From NCBI GenBank assembly GCA_026874595.1, contig CM049314.1, positions 63,086,800-63,150,799 on the forward strand: a stretch of DNA of 64,000 nucleotides. Reading direction: 5' to 3'. The DNA comes from Sipunculus nudus (taxonomy: Eukaryota > Annelida > Sipuncula > Golfingiida > Sipunculidae). Shown here piece by piece: positions 41,481 through 54,488 of this stretch; positions within the stretch are counted from its first letter, which is position 1; the number at the start of each line of letters is the position of its first letter. A program made the position numbers and the translations under genes. Below the pieces are notes generated by a model that worked only from the letters and a program-made list of their open reading frames with translations, was not told where the DNA came from and did not search any database.

Positions 41481-41589
41481 CTTGTAAAAAGAGAAAGCCA
41501 TTAAAGACGCATAGATAGGTCAAAATATCAGGCCTATACATCAAACTTCTCTTTAGTTTTATGCACTGGGCTGACCAGGCTTAGGTGAG

Positions 41590-41725
41590 AAAGGCAGTTG
41601 ACCCTGAGTGAACTGTGATAAATTGCTGGCTCAAGCTACTGCACAGGGTGAACTCTTGACCTGCACCTGGCTGCACTGAGTGAACTTTTGACCTGTACCT
41701 GGCTGCACTGATTAAACACTTGACC
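41590..41725. repeat. About 45-bp repeat, three copies
   Basis: Repeats of GAACTYTTGACCTGYACCTG then GCTGCACTGA. The minus-strand open frames at 41581-41863 overlap this and are not genes. Confidence 0.75.
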
Positions 41726-42119
41726 TGTTGCATAATCTGACACAGTTGGCATTCTGCAAAAACATAAATAGATCCAGACACAATCTTGGCCTGTTGGTAA
41801 ATCTATTAACACATACTGGAAGACTTTTGATATTTTTTTTAAGTTAATGTATTCTTTTTTCAAGTTGATGTATTCACAAGATTTTTTATAAAAATGTTTA
41901 GAATAAAAAGTGCAGTCCTTTTATTTTTATAGCTCTTATATTTAAGCAAAATATCTTTTAAGTAAACTTGAACAAAGGCCACCTAAGAATCATTTTTGTG
42001 CAATGTTACATAAAATGAAACAACAGTTTTGCAGAAGGAGACTATTGCAGCCCTCAATTTGAAAAAGGCTTACTAATGGTATCAAGACTAACTTAAGCTT
42101 TCTATGACTCTACCAAAAA

Positions 42120-43130
42120 TCAATTAACCCTTGGAACCTTTTCTTATACAATTAAAAAAAAAACCCTATCCTGGAATATTTTTTGAAAAATTAAACCATT
42201 CAGCTGGACAGTTTCATCATAACACATTTTTAAGCTGAAAGTTGCAAAAATTACAAGGTTTCTGACCATAAAAAAAACAGGTCGATGTAGATTGTGGCAC
42301 AAAAACTGCAATTTCAAATATGAGTCACATCACCAACATTTGTATAAAATTTAGTGATCCTAGCTCATATTGTTTTTTTAGTATGTTTACTTCCCAAATG
42401 ACTAATTTCTAATTCCTGTAATTTGACCAAAATTCATCAAACCAAGACTATTAGAACACACTTGAGAGAGCTGGTCTCTAAGATCATTTCTGTGGAATAT
42501 TGAACCATTTGGCTGAATGATTTGAGAGAAGAAGATTTTCAAAGGTTTTTTAAGGTTTTTTCCCATAAAATATAAGTTCATGCAGAAGGCGCCACAAAAC
42601 ACTCAAAACCCTAACATCTGATATGTAACAGATTTTTGCATAAAATTTGGGGATGCTAGCTCATGCTATTCCTAAGAAATTATGGATTAATGTACTGATG
42701 ACTGATGACTCCAGTACAGAAAAGGTAGATGCAGGTGGTGACACCAATACCTCAACTTTGCTGCTTCTGATATTGTAATTTTAGTATCCTTTTTTGGCCC
42801 AATGACTAAGATCAGTTTCCTTAATCTCGGCCAAAATTCACTGAACTTGAACCATTCAAACAAACCAAAGAATGATTGTTTTAGGGATTATTTCTGTGAA
42901 ATATTGAATGATTTTGCCTGACAGTTTCGGAGAAGAAGATTTTTAAAGCTTTCTAAGCTTTTTCCCTGTAAAATCTAAGTAAATTCAGATAGCCTAAAAA
43001 TAAGCAAAATCCGATAGAGTTTTTTTAGATGAGAATAAAGTTTGGTGATTCCAGCTCCTGCTGTTTTTGAGAAAGTATAGGATAATGTACAGATGACAGA
43101 CAACGCACAATGTGGTACGGACCACACCGC
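42120..43130 (+). repeat. Tandem array, family D, about 350-bp unit, three copies
   Basis: Units share GGAATATTGAACCATT or variants, GAGAAGAAGATTTT, CATAAAATTTGG and GATGCTAGCTCATGCT. A weaker version of the GGTGGCGCC block occurs once per unit (about 42589 and 42735). A reverse-oriented copy lies at 4130-4640. Confidence 0.75.
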
Positions 43131-43189
43131 ACAATTGCATAAGCTCAATGGTTCACTAAAAATAGTGACCTTTCAACTTCTGCTCATAT

Positions 43190-43405
43190 ATATATTCTTC
43201 AACCTAAAGTAACATGGTTTTACTGTTTGTTTGTCAACATTGGCACATGTACCATGTTTACTAACAACTTGTAGATAAACATCCAATGCTGAGGTGTTTT
43301 ATGAAATTCTCTTAACAGGAATGACATACAATTTCTTAACATGTATTCAGAGTAAGCCAGAAATCAAATAAATTCTACGGAAAAGGTAGGTGAATGACTG
43401 GCTTT
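43190..43405 (+). mobile_element. TTAA-type MITE, right-end fragment
   Basis: TTTGTCAACATTGGCACATG to AAAAGGTAGGTGAATGACTG, then GCTTTAAA, matches 59536-59717 in the MITE in GFM1 intron 3. The left half is missing. Confidence 0.6.
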
Positions 43406-46400
43406 AAAAAACAAGTGGCCAATGGGCCATGACGTTCAGCTGAAGGAACCTTGAACAATTGGTAAAATGACTCCCAGGGCACTCAAACTCATGCATTTTG
43501 CCAAGGGACCTTGGCCTTTATAGGTTACAGCAACCTTATTCTACAACCAACTGCTACTGTGTGCCCATCTGACTAACAGAGTGTTTAAATCCTGTGCTTT
43601 CACACAGCTTGCAGAATATACGTCACAGTGACATTATTTCAGGTTTCCAAAGAGATTTTAATGGACCTCCCTGAAATTTATCAGTGTTGCTCCTGGAGTG
43701 CGACATTGCGGCAATGCCGCAATTTCATTTTGCCATGACCCTTTGTTTTTAGGCAAGCGAGCCCATGTGGACAATCTATTTTCACATGCATCCCCTAAAA
43801 GTTTAAATAATGTGGCCCTTAAACGAATGTAGTTATATGAGAATTTAAACATTTCAGGTCTACATTTAACAAAACAAATCTATCCCTTCAGAAAGATTTG
43901 CGGGAATCCTCCGGTAGGAATCTCTGATAAAACCATATTTGCGGGATTACATGATACACATACTGTAACAATGGTTCAATGGTAACACCATCGATGTCTA
44001 GAATGCATCACCTCAGGGTTGGTCCATTCATATGGAGGGGTTGCACATGTAAGTTGACAAAAATCAATGTTCTAGTGGTCAAAATAAAGTTGCAAGCGAG
44101 CGTTCAATGCTCGACGGGATGTTGTTAAGCCTACATAATCTCACATTAAGATGCATTTTAATCATTTATAAAAGAATATGAAAAAGCGGATATTTTTTTG
44201 ATTAAATGAAGTTTAGAATGTGCGCCCACAGCCGACATGATCAATCTTTATAACATTTCCCCCTAAGTTAATCCCCAAAGCACAGTAGGAAACTCGCCTC
44301 CCTGACATTTTGAAAGTTCACATGTCATGATGTCAAGCAGTTCTCAACAGCGTTAAACAGTTTAGAATTATACCAGGTTGATCATAAATTACATTATAAT
44401 GCCTCAGATGACGGTGTTTTGATTGCTCAGACGATTATTTCGCTCAAAGCAACTCCGTTTAGGTTTCTGACAAACTACCGGTATATGTCTGTCGTGACAC
44501 TGGCAGACAAGCCAACCGACAGCCGCTCTTTTTTTTATATTTGCATATTTTTATTCTAGACTGAACGTTTAATATGAATCATAGACATATGACTATCATT
44601 TGAATAGGAATTTCATCGTAATATTCTTGCCTCATGAACACGTGACCTCTCTGTTACCCGGTATGTTGCCCCATGCATCGTTTCCACGGCTACGTATACA
44701 TATAGGCTAACACGAAAATTTCAGGAACTTGGTATATATACTGACAGAAACATTCAATTTCTAATATAAATAGTTCGAATGTTATATTTTTTAAAAAGAA
44801 ATTGTGATCTCTGGTCTTTTAGTACTTGCCTAAGAATTATAATAATGCAGCGCCGGCCGCAAACTTTCACAGCTGACATGTAGGCCTAACATTGTTGCAA
44901 GGCACCGCCTGCGCATAAATGACACAGTTTTAGTTTTATTGGGAAGAGAAATTTAGACATTTATTCCTTTCATACTTTCATACTAACAATTAAGTAATTT
45001 GGTTACGGCGGCAGCGAAATTCAACAGATCTGCACCGTACCACGACAACTTATGCTAGCTTTATGCAGCCGGCTTTCTGAGTATTTGATCCTAATAAAAT
45101 TTATCAACGGTGAAAAAATCCTTGTCTAAATGTGCATGTTGAGTTGTTCACAACAATAAGTTTGAATGGCACCAGTTGTTGCATGAATCCTCAATTAATA
45201 GCAATGAACATGACTGTATGTCACCAGTTTGCAGTCTGTACATCAATGTACCGGTATGGTTGATACTGAGACATGAATTCTTTTGCCTTCAGTTTTATGA
45301 CGGTTTAAAAGTGATGACATGTAAAACATGTAACATTCCAAACTTTAAAAATAGATTTGTTCATATCCAGATGACCAAAACATAATTCATTCACATTACA
45401 TAAATTTTTAAAGATTATAATTTTTGCTTCAAAGACCGTGTCCCCACCTTATTTTGGTTTGTCCCCCAGAAATTACATTAAGGGGCCCGATGCTCTTTTC
45501 ATGCCTAGGAGCAACACTGGTCATATTTGAAGATTCTAGGCATAATGGATATGATCTGTGCCCAATTTGACTCACTGGGTGCCTAAAATTCATGTTTTTG
45601 GACCATAACAGTCACACGGTCAATTCATTACAAAAGTTTTGTATGATAAGATGTCAGTCTTTAACAATTAAAATAAACGTGGATACCAATACTGAAATGC
45701 TTGCTTGGTTGATGATTCTTTTTCAAATTAATGGCTCAGATACACCATCCAAGGAGCGGATTACATGTAATTACAAACACTGCACAGCATGGCCACCATG
45801 GTATTCAGCAAAGGACTATTTATGTTACCGCTCACTGTAAACGATTCCCTCATGACAGCCTGTTTGAATATGTCCTTTTAATTCACACATACAGGTTTAA
45901 TTCAGGGATTAGTAAACTTATTCATGAAAATCTATATCCATGGTTGCAAGTCACATCAAAACATGTTGCTAAAAGTATTTGTAAAATCTGAACCTTTGAA
46001 GAGTTAATACTTTTTATGCAGTAACTAACTTCCTGACCATTCACTCTCCTGTCATTCAATATTCCTTCTCCTTTCATTCCGTATGCAGCTAAATTGCTGA
46101 TTATAAGAATATACAATTAATAGACGTGTCACACCAAATCTCAGTTGTATCACCATTTTCCTTTGGTGACGAATCCACTGTGGTTATAAATCAAACAGTT
46201 CATAAGGAAACATCCCATTATTAATATGCTTGCCTGCAAAGGAATCATGGCGCTCAATGCATTAGTTATTCAGATACTTGAGCTTTTGTATCAAGAAAAA
46301 ATTAAAAAAACTAGCCTAATTTTCAAGCTTTTATTTTCAAATTTCAGATTTGAACACACTGAATATGAATGTTTACAAGCTGTGAAAAAAAAGTGCCATT

Positions 46401-46825
46401 TTAAAAGTTTGGCAAAATTTAAGGTATTGACTTAATTTTTATTCTCATAACATAAAAATTTACAAAAAAATCAGATCTTATATTGGGTATACAACTGAAT
46501 ATTAATTTAAGCTTAAAAAATTTTCATGTTAAGTCAGCAAATATTTTTCCAATATATTGTCCATAGCTTATAGAATTTATGGAGTGGGTATAGAATCCAG
46601 TCTACATGGACGAGGTTATGGGTGTATATATGGACGGACGTAATGTTTATGATTTATGTAATGGAGAAGTAAGAGGCATGTAGATGTCATGTCATCAGGC
46701 ATGTCATGGCTTATGCTGATTACCACTAATATGAGGTGGTCCAGTCAGTTTAGATCCACCTTGGACATGAAGACTGGATTCTGTACTCGGGCCGAAATTA
46801 CACTTAATAGTCTTCATTTCTAGCA
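43406..46825. other. Long stretch without a recognised gene
   Basis: More than 3 kb with only short open frames and no convincing splice-linked coding on either strand. One mild G+C-rich patch lies near 44850-45070. I see nothing else to name. Confidence 0.45.
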
Positions 46826-48202
46826 TGTATACATGGTAGTTGGTAAAACCCGGACTCGGACCCCGGACTCGGACTCCATAGTAATAATCGCCGGACCCCA
46901 AATCATGTGGTAGGTCTGATTCCATGGGTGTCTTTGTGAATCCATGCATGATCATTTGTATCAGTATTCTGGTGCCTCACAGCTGAGGATAATTGATACG
47001 TCATGTTATATATTGGAATAAAGTTTAAAGAGAGAATAAAATAAAATAAAAAATAAAGGATTTTCTACAGAAAACATCCTTTAAAATATTCCAAATTTAT
47101 TAAAAAATTATTGTATTTATGGCATTCAGATTAAATTTGTTTAAATCATTACTTATTTTATTGTTTATATATTTAAATATATATGGTTAATTATTATTGA
47201 ATAGTGTTATTGCTTAAATTGTACATGCAAATATGGTGTAGCAGCTCTACATATATTTCCTATTTTGGAACTTAAATGTGAAACACCATTATTTCTGTAT
47301 GTTTTAGGAAGAACTTTTAAAAATACAGGTATTATCAATAACCCCTAATGCCATACTGGGTGATGTGTTTAGTTTCAATAAATCTTAGCTTAATAATTAA
47401 TCCAATTCAGTCAATCATTCGTGCTATTTTCATTCAATATCTATACAAGGTACTGGTTTTATATAAAGTCTTCTTGAAAGTACTAGATGCAGCATATTTA
47501 CACCAAGTTTGGTCCTTGTGAATATGTTTATTTTGTTTTATAGTTATTAGTAAGTGCTCAAAAAATGAAGCATAAAAGTTGTTTGTCATATTTTCCCCAA
47601 TGGTTTAAGGTAATCCTTGCATGTAACCATGTTAAAAAAAAATTGGAATATTTAAAAGGATATGGGAACATAAATGCTGTTTTTCTGAAAAAATTCCTTT
47701 ACAAGTTAAACTTCACGTAAAAAACTCCAAAATGAGAAGAAAAAGGTCTATTTATCATTATACTAAATAACTATAATTCACAAAATTTAAACTTTGAGTT
47801 AAACTGAATTAATAACATGAGTTTTGAATTCTTATAAGCCTTCTGGTCAATAAAAAATAAATTATAAATGATCAAGAAAAATATAGATAGAAAATGTTTT
47901 TATGCCTGTGCAGTCCCAAGTAATTATTTCCATTACACCAATTCCATCTTCACCCATTTGTCGGAGTCCCAGTTGGAGTCCGGTTATATTAAACATGCGT
48001 TGTTGATGTTACAGATAATATGAGAAAACATTTGTATTGTATTCTAAAAGAGTAATAGTGAAACATCTAACACGCATAATTTTTTTTATGGAACAACAAT
48101 CTATACAATATACAAAAGATGTTGATTCGGGGTCCGGCGATTATTGCTGTGGAGTCCGAGTCCGGGGTCCGAGTCTGTGTTTTACCAAGTACCTGTATAC
48201 AT
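46826..48202. mobile_element. 1.36-kb inverted-repeat element with 9-bp target duplication (MULE-like)
   Basis: TGTATACAT at 46826-46834 recurs at 48194-48202. The element between them (46835-48193) has about 75-bp inverted ends: GGTAGTTGGTAAAAC then CGGACTCGGACCCCGGACTC at the left, and the matching complement at the right, both ending near AATAATCGCCGGACCCC. Between them is AT-rich DNA with no transposase. A 9-bp duplication and long inverted ends suggest a non-autonomous Mutator-like element. Confidence 0.82.
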
Positions 48203-48499
48203 ATAGGAATATATAAGAGAATACTCCTGGTAAATATTAAGAAAAAAAAAATTAGTGGTTTTGATATTAGGCAGTTCTGAAGTGTGGTTTTTAATTGAAA
48301 TTTGTGGTTTTTCCTTAATTTCTCGAAGAATCAAAGTCCCAGTGACCCAGTTTTTTGTTTGGTAGGAGATCATGGGGACAAGTAACAGAATGCCAACTTT
48401 CGGATTTGTAGGTCTAACTGTTTCAAAACATGCCAGTCTAATGGACGGATGCACAGACTGCACAACGGATGGCCCAACGGACGGACAACAGACAATGGA

Positions 48500-48566
48500 C
48501 CATGGCTATAGCTCAGACGACTCAGTCATGACGACTATACTGTAGTCACCTGAGCTAAAAACTAGC
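48500..48566 (+). other. Hairpin followed by CTAG, possible rolling-circle element end
   Basis: AGCTCAGACGACT pairs with AGTCACCTGAGCT (48511-48556), and AAAAACTAGC follows. The preceding GGACGGACAACAGAC-type repeats are common in such elements. Weak evidence: no second copy is present in the window. Confidence 0.35.
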
Positions 48567-48639
48567 AAGTTAAATAATAATTAAATATTAATTTCTTATA
48601 ATATTGAAATATTAATTTCCTATAATTGCTACCATAAAA

Positions 48640-48755
48640 TGGACCGGACCGCTTGGACCGGTCCATCCACTGGACCGGACCGCTTACAGTTACAACAGTA
48701 CCGGACCAGGACCGGACCGTTACCGTGTTTGACGGTCCGGTCCGCACCCCTAATA
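48640..48755. repeat. GGACCGG-rich inverted repeat cluster
   Basis: Repeated GGACCGGACCG, in both orientations, ends in CGGTCCGGTCCGCACCCCTA. The last bases resemble a hAT-type end (complement TAGGGGTGCGG). It may be the remains of a MITE. Confidence 0.5.
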
Positions 48756-49186
48756 AACTGCGTTGGGGAGGTGATTTCAACTTCTTACCTGTGCGAAGGA
48801 AATGCCTTGATCTTTTCTTATAAGTTATGTCTTCCCGTGTCAAAGTATGTGTGTGTTTTTTCCTCTCAATAACATCCTGGGCATCATCTTTGCACCCGGT
48901 GTATCCATGTTCCCTTTTGAGTACCTGGGAGTTCTTACTAAAACGCGTGTGCACACACGTGCCTTCATACGTGCACGCAGGTTTCCACTGTTTTACAAAT
49001 CAATGTGGTCGAGCCTGTGGGCAGCTGAAGACGGTACGTGTATAAATATAAAATATTATCAAATTCTGATAGGTAAGAACATGATAAAAAATAATTTTCT
49101 CTCTTCAGCTTAAGTAGTTTGGCTGAAAATGAGATCCTTTGTCATTACTAGGATAGGCCTATGTACAGCTGTATACTAGCTGTACG

Positions 49187-49188
<2 letters not shown>

Positions 49189-49261
<73 letters not shown>

Positions 49262-49404
49262 TAGATAGATAGATAGATAGATATATAAAGGGTGAGAGAT
49301 AAAAGAGAGAAAGAAAGAGAGAGACAGATAGAGACAGATAGATAGAGAGATATGGGAATGAGTGACTCTGCTACATACGTACCGTTTTACTGCTGAGTGT
49401 GTGA

Positions 49405-49465
<61 letters not shown>
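49189..49465. repeat. Two long TA runs with GATA and GA-rich sequence between
   Basis: TA run at about 49189-49258, GATA run at 49258-49283, GA-rich sequence to about 49355, and a second TA run at about 49409-49464. A further short TA run is at 49615-49636. Confidence 0.95.
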
Positions 49466-49468
<3 letters not shown>

Positions 49469-49470
49469 GT

Positions 49471-51340
49471 CCGTTTCTAAGCCCGCCCTTCACCGGCTCA
49501 GCTACCTGGACTGGTCCAAGAATTTGAAATTAAATAATTAAATAAAAATTCAAATCTTTACATGAGGTGAGCGGGTTCACCCAAGGAGGAGTCACACCAA
49601 CATCCAATAAAGCATCTATATATATATATATATATAAATTACTCGTCAACTACTGTTTATGATATCAATAAATAACAAAAAGTTCTGGCTAAATTTGGAG
49701 AAGAAATTGGGTGGCAGTGGGCCCCACGATTTAGATATTCCAACGAGACCTTAGCAGCTAGCAAATTAAGAGGAGGAAGGACCTCCTTGGAAGGACCATT
49801 GTAGGATGTGATTATGACGTCACTGGCACTGCAACCAAGTTCTTCATGATGACGTCCCATGCATGACGACCAGAACCCACTAGTTACTTACTATAACCTA
49901 TAAACGTCACAGGTACCCTCCTTGTCCCTCTCATAAAGTTCTTAATTTATTCCCTTGTGTAATGTTATGGATGTGTGGGCCATAGAATTCGGCAGGAGAT
50001 TAAATTTTGAGGAGATTCGGTTTATTTTTGAAGATGTTTTGACTTGTTGTCCGATCGAAAACAAGACAGCGTGCAGGTCGTTCATGAATTGAATTGACTA
50101 GGAAATCTGGTCAACTCTCTAGCTGTGGCTTTGGATGGGGGCAACAGACATTTACATAACAAACAAATAAATAGTTTTAATTATTCTTCATAATATATTT
50201 AAACAATACATTTTTAAATTAAAAATTCAACGAGTTCCTGTTATTCTGCGTTACTCAATACATATATTTTGTATAGTTATATAGTTTTTTTCCGCTGAGG
50301 ATATTTCTGTCAATAAAGAATTACGATTCACATTTGTAATATTGTATCTGCTGTAGACTGAAATATACTGAGGTTTTAGCACTGTGTGCCGCGACCACCG
50401 CAGGAAATTTTCAAATTTCTTTATATCAAATTCATCTTACACGAAATCAGAACTAGAAAGTATTGATTTCCCTTGCATCTAGAGCGCAAGAATTTCCACC
50501 AATGGCCAAATTTTACGTATAAATACTATGGCTGGCTGAGAGGACGGGTGAATCTAGATGGATGAACGGACGGCTGGACGGACGGACGACCGGACGGATT
50601 ATTCAGAAATATAAGACTTCAGGCCCATTGTACCACAAATGCATATATCTTACAATTAGAAAAACAATAGATTATACAACAATGTTCCAAACTGTTTACA
50701 ATTTAAATATTACAAATTAAAATTATATTTTTAAATATTAAATTTTGCACTAAAGAGTCAACAAGCATAATATAGATATGTGTGAGAGAGCAAAGCCTTT
50801 ATTTAAAATAAGGCCCTGACCTTTATCAGGAGAGTGACCTTGAGTTTAAATACGTCCACTTTGGATGAGAATCACATTAAATATCTCAAGAGAGCCTGAA
50901 TGGAATCGTTGGAATCAAATTGGGTTAACCGCCGTTTAATATCCTATAGACAACTTTGTCTTGTACGATAAACTGGTGGCGCCACCGATAATCCTTTTCA
51001 TGTTTGTATCCTGAGAGCTGTGACTTAGGTGTTGTGTTGCATATTCTAGTAAAGATAATAGCCAGATTTTTTTTTTATAATTTATTCATTTTATTATACA
51101 TTTATATAGAGTTTCATGGTGAGATAATAGCGTGAGAAGGTTGGCTGTAGGACACACGTGTCTCGTCTGATTTTAATTTTAGTACGGTTCAATTTAGGCG
51201 GAGCCCCCTCCATTTTGGCGATCAGTAGTGTTTGTTGTGGATTTCAAAGGAATTGCCCCTGTGTAAGTTAGATTTTCTCACACACTGTTACTGGAGGCGT
51301 TTCCTTATTAATATTCACGCAGTGATTGACGGTCGGCGTA
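49471..51340. other. Intergenic sequence with one family E-like copy
   Basis: 50750-51010 matches 60240-60470 (CATAGATATGTGTGAGAGA-like, then TTTAAAATAAGGCC, TGACCTT, and a GGTGGCGCCACC-type block at about 50981). A GGACGG-rich stretch lies at 50560-50600. No gene is recognised. Confidence 0.5.
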
Positions 51341-51352
51341 ATTTGGAGTAAT

Positions 51353-51430
51353 GATTGGCCGGAGAACAATCGGGAGTTGTGACGTCAGCAAGCATTTATA
51401 AAGAGTGTGACTTTCTCGAGAGAAGGGCCC
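51353..51430 (+). promoter_or_regulatory. Promoter-like cluster: CCAAT, CRE and TATA
   Basis: An inverted CCAAT (GATTGG at 51353), a perfect CRE (TGACGTCA at 51380-51387) and TTTATAAA at 51395-51402 follow each other in 50 bp. On the plus strand that predicts a start of transcription at about 51425-51432. Since both CRE and TATA are palindromic, the direction rests on order only. No coding sequence is visible downstream for 3 kb; the next gene is GFM1, whose ATG exon may be preceded by a 3' splice site, so a GFM1 leader exon is possible. Confidence 0.5.
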
Positions 51431-52650
51431 GTTTTAGCGTCCGTTTGAGGTGTACTTAGATTGAAGTTACCTACAACAGTCCACGGGCCGGTCTACATAT
51501 GTTACAGTAGAGATGTGGTGTATACTGTATTTGTATAGATAGTCGAAGTCTGGGGCAGGCGACAAGTGATTTCTCTGTAAAGGACTTCACAGCAAATAAC
51601 GCATTTTTGCCGACGGATTGGTAATCTGGGAGATTGATACTTGTGTGCGCTTCCAGGAACAGACCGAGTACTTTATATATACGCATTACCGTAGAGGTAC
51701 AGGGTAAAGCTGTGTGGAAGCCGGTACCAGGTCAGGATTATTCGAGGAGACATCACCTGTGAGACACAATGATTCCTACGCTCTTTACACAGTGCTTTAC
51801 CTATAGGGCTACTACCTATATCGTAAGGCGCTATTTGTTATGACCTCGTATCCTGAATTGCTACACCAGAGGGGAGCACTGTATTTTTGTCCAATCAGAT
51901 GAGACCTTGTGCTGGAAGACAAAGCCAAGCGAGGAATACACGGAGCCAATCATGTTTATTTCGTTTTGAGTGACAGCTCATCGCCCCGCGTAACCGTCTG
52001 AACAGACCACAGGCTCAGAGAGAATTGCCCCTGACCTGGTTTGCTTGGGGCCTTGGGCACATAGGATGCTCGGCCGGTGAACTGTAATTCAAACGAAACG
52101 TAACAACAAAGGCTGCGTGCACACCTCGCTGGCTTGTTTCAGTTCTGCAGACAACAGATACATGGCTACGCTAACACAGTCATAACGTCATAATCGAATC
52201 GGTCGATGATGCGAGAATGCAGAGGAAGCAATTTAAATTCGACCGGAAACTCATCAAGCGGCGCTTGAAGCACAGCAATGGGCGGAGCCAGGATGCCTGT
52301 CGAGTTTTTGTTTATTGGCATCTGATTGGCTGCTTGCCACATCATACGCACGTTTATTTCAGCGGACAACGAACCGCCATCTGGTGTCTAAATATATCAT
52401 AAACGGTCAAAGCTGGCAGCGTGAAAATCAGTTGCTTCTTTAGAAGCGCAAGATTTCCGCTGCCTCGGGAGCGTAAATGATTCCTGAAGGAATAGTCCGT
52501 GGACGGTACGTGGACTGTGAAACATGTATACAGAGAGAGAGAGATTGAGGAATATAGAAACTCCATGAATACCGGACGGTGTTATATCCCGATGTTACGT
52601 GTGAGCGCGATAGCCAATAAAGTGGTTTTAGGAACCTAGTGTTAGACTCA
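51431..52650. other. G+C-richer, CpG-bearing region downstream of the promoter-like cluster
   Basis: Contains GGGCGGAGCC at about 52281 and GATTGG boxes, consistent with regulatory or leader sequence. The open frame 52217-52402 (plus) has no recognised family. No coding exon could be set. Confidence 0.4.
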
Positions 52651-54419
52651 GATCTTATTTTTTGGAGTGTACGTATGTTTGAATGCAGCCAGTTTTTCTT
52701 TCTTTTTTTTACTCTTAAAAGTACCTGGACATTCACATCTTTACGGGGATGACAATGTTTTAATCGCGTTAAGTTCCCCTATCACTGAAACTTGATAATA
52801 GGTCGAGCTTGCTATTAAAAAAAATAACGGACTATTAAATTTCTTTCAAATTTGGACATGCATAGATATGGATCATGGGCTAATTGGGATCATATGGCCT
52901 TTAATTGCTGTGAGGTAAGTGTCTTTAAATAATTCCATGTATCTGGCAAAATATTAAATTTCTAAAAAATAAATGGATAGATGATTTCTTCTTAAATTCA
53001 AAACGATAGATCGGAAGTTGTTGAAGAGTTCTAAAAACGTGAGACCTTGACTGAAATAAGGCGAAATAAAGGATGATTATTAATCCCATTAATTTTCAAG
53101 TACTGCATATTTCCACCTCAAATTTGATAAACCTACATTGCTTCAACTAAGTATTCGGAAGAATTTGATAAATTGACATTTATCTTTTGGATCGAATTTG
53201 TGGAAATATCGATTTTTTTTCATCGTCATAACTTCAAAATTTAAGGTATAATATTTCCCCCTCACATTTTGCACATTATCATAACTGTTTTTTATGTTGA
53301 GTTCAAAACTGGTACCTCATATTTTGTTATGTATTGCAAAGTTTCCTCAAATTTTATACACAAAATATTTCAATCGAACTCTCAGAGGAGTTGGAAAAAT
53401 GGTGTCTCTGACTTAATTTGAACTTCAAGGTTAAGTTTTGACATGTAGATTTTTTTTGTTAACAGCAAAACTTAGGGAATTATTGCATATGTTTTCCTTA
53501 TACATGTAGTTGATAATTGAATTGCTTCCACCAATTAATTTCTCGTCGAGAAAAAACGAATGACCTCTTAATCTAGGCCGTTTTTTAAAGTGTCGATATT
53601 TTGCTTAAGAAAAAAGGGGACTATATATATTTTACAGGGGAACGGTAGCCCAATGTTTCGGGTATTATAACATCACCAGTGCCTCCTTCCCTAAAAAAAC
53701 TAGTTTTGTTATTATACATATTCTAATTAAATCATTATATATCGATCTAAAGGCCCGGCCATTTATCAAATGTATATGTGTCCATTAAGAAATATTTATC
53801 TTCTTCTGGCATTGGCGGACTATTAATAGTAAATATCGTAATTAATTGTTTAACGTTATTTTAAGAGAATGCCTAGAATGTCTAACACAATGTGTATGCT
53901 TCCGACGTACCCCATCATGATTATATAATATTTCGATTCATTTGTGCAGCGTCCGTACGCATGTTTGTGGAAACCTGCGTCCACGCGTTTCAGTAACACC
54001 CAGTTATTGGTTTGATTTGTTATTCTTCACACATTCGGCGTTCATTTATTTCATCAAAGGAAGAGTGGGCCGAATTGTATTGAATCATATTAAACTTCAT
54101 CTCATTCATTCGTCCTTGACCCCATAAAGTGATGTCGTTAAGTCACATATAGAAATTTCATATTTTCAAAATAGACTGATTTATTTCACAATTATCTGTG
54201 GCAATCAGATACATAGTATGCAGTTGCTCTTACTACTGATAAAATCTAATAATTTTTTGTTATTTTCTTATGAAATCGTGCACTGTTTCTTTTACAACAT
54301 GCCGACTTCGGGCACGAGCGTGTTCTCCATGTGTTGTGTAAAACCTCTGTCAATGTCGCCGGTTGCCGGGAAGGGAAACTAAACGATCCTCCCCCTGTTT
54401 CATTCCAGACGACACTATA
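52651..54419. other. AT-rich upstream region of GFM1 with faint family E sequence
   Basis: About 53020-53460 carries degenerate family E text (GAGACCTTGACTGAAA, CAAAATTTAAGGTATAATAT, TTCAAGGTTAAG). Just before the ATG, the run CCTCCCCCTGTTTCATTCCAG (54390-54408 core) looks like a 3' splice site, so the GFM1 5' UTR may be split. Confidence 0.45.
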
Positions 54420-54488
54420 ATGTTGCTGCTACGTCAGGCAGGGCTGATCGGAGCCCGCTCCTGTCTCTTTAAGAAGCTGACGGAACAG
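54420..54488 (+). CDS. GFM1: GFM1 exon 1 (coding part)
   Basis: ATG to donor GTACGG. 23 residues, [20 protein letters not shown] and on, a basic amphipathic start fitting mitochondrial import. Phase 0. Confidence 0.85.
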
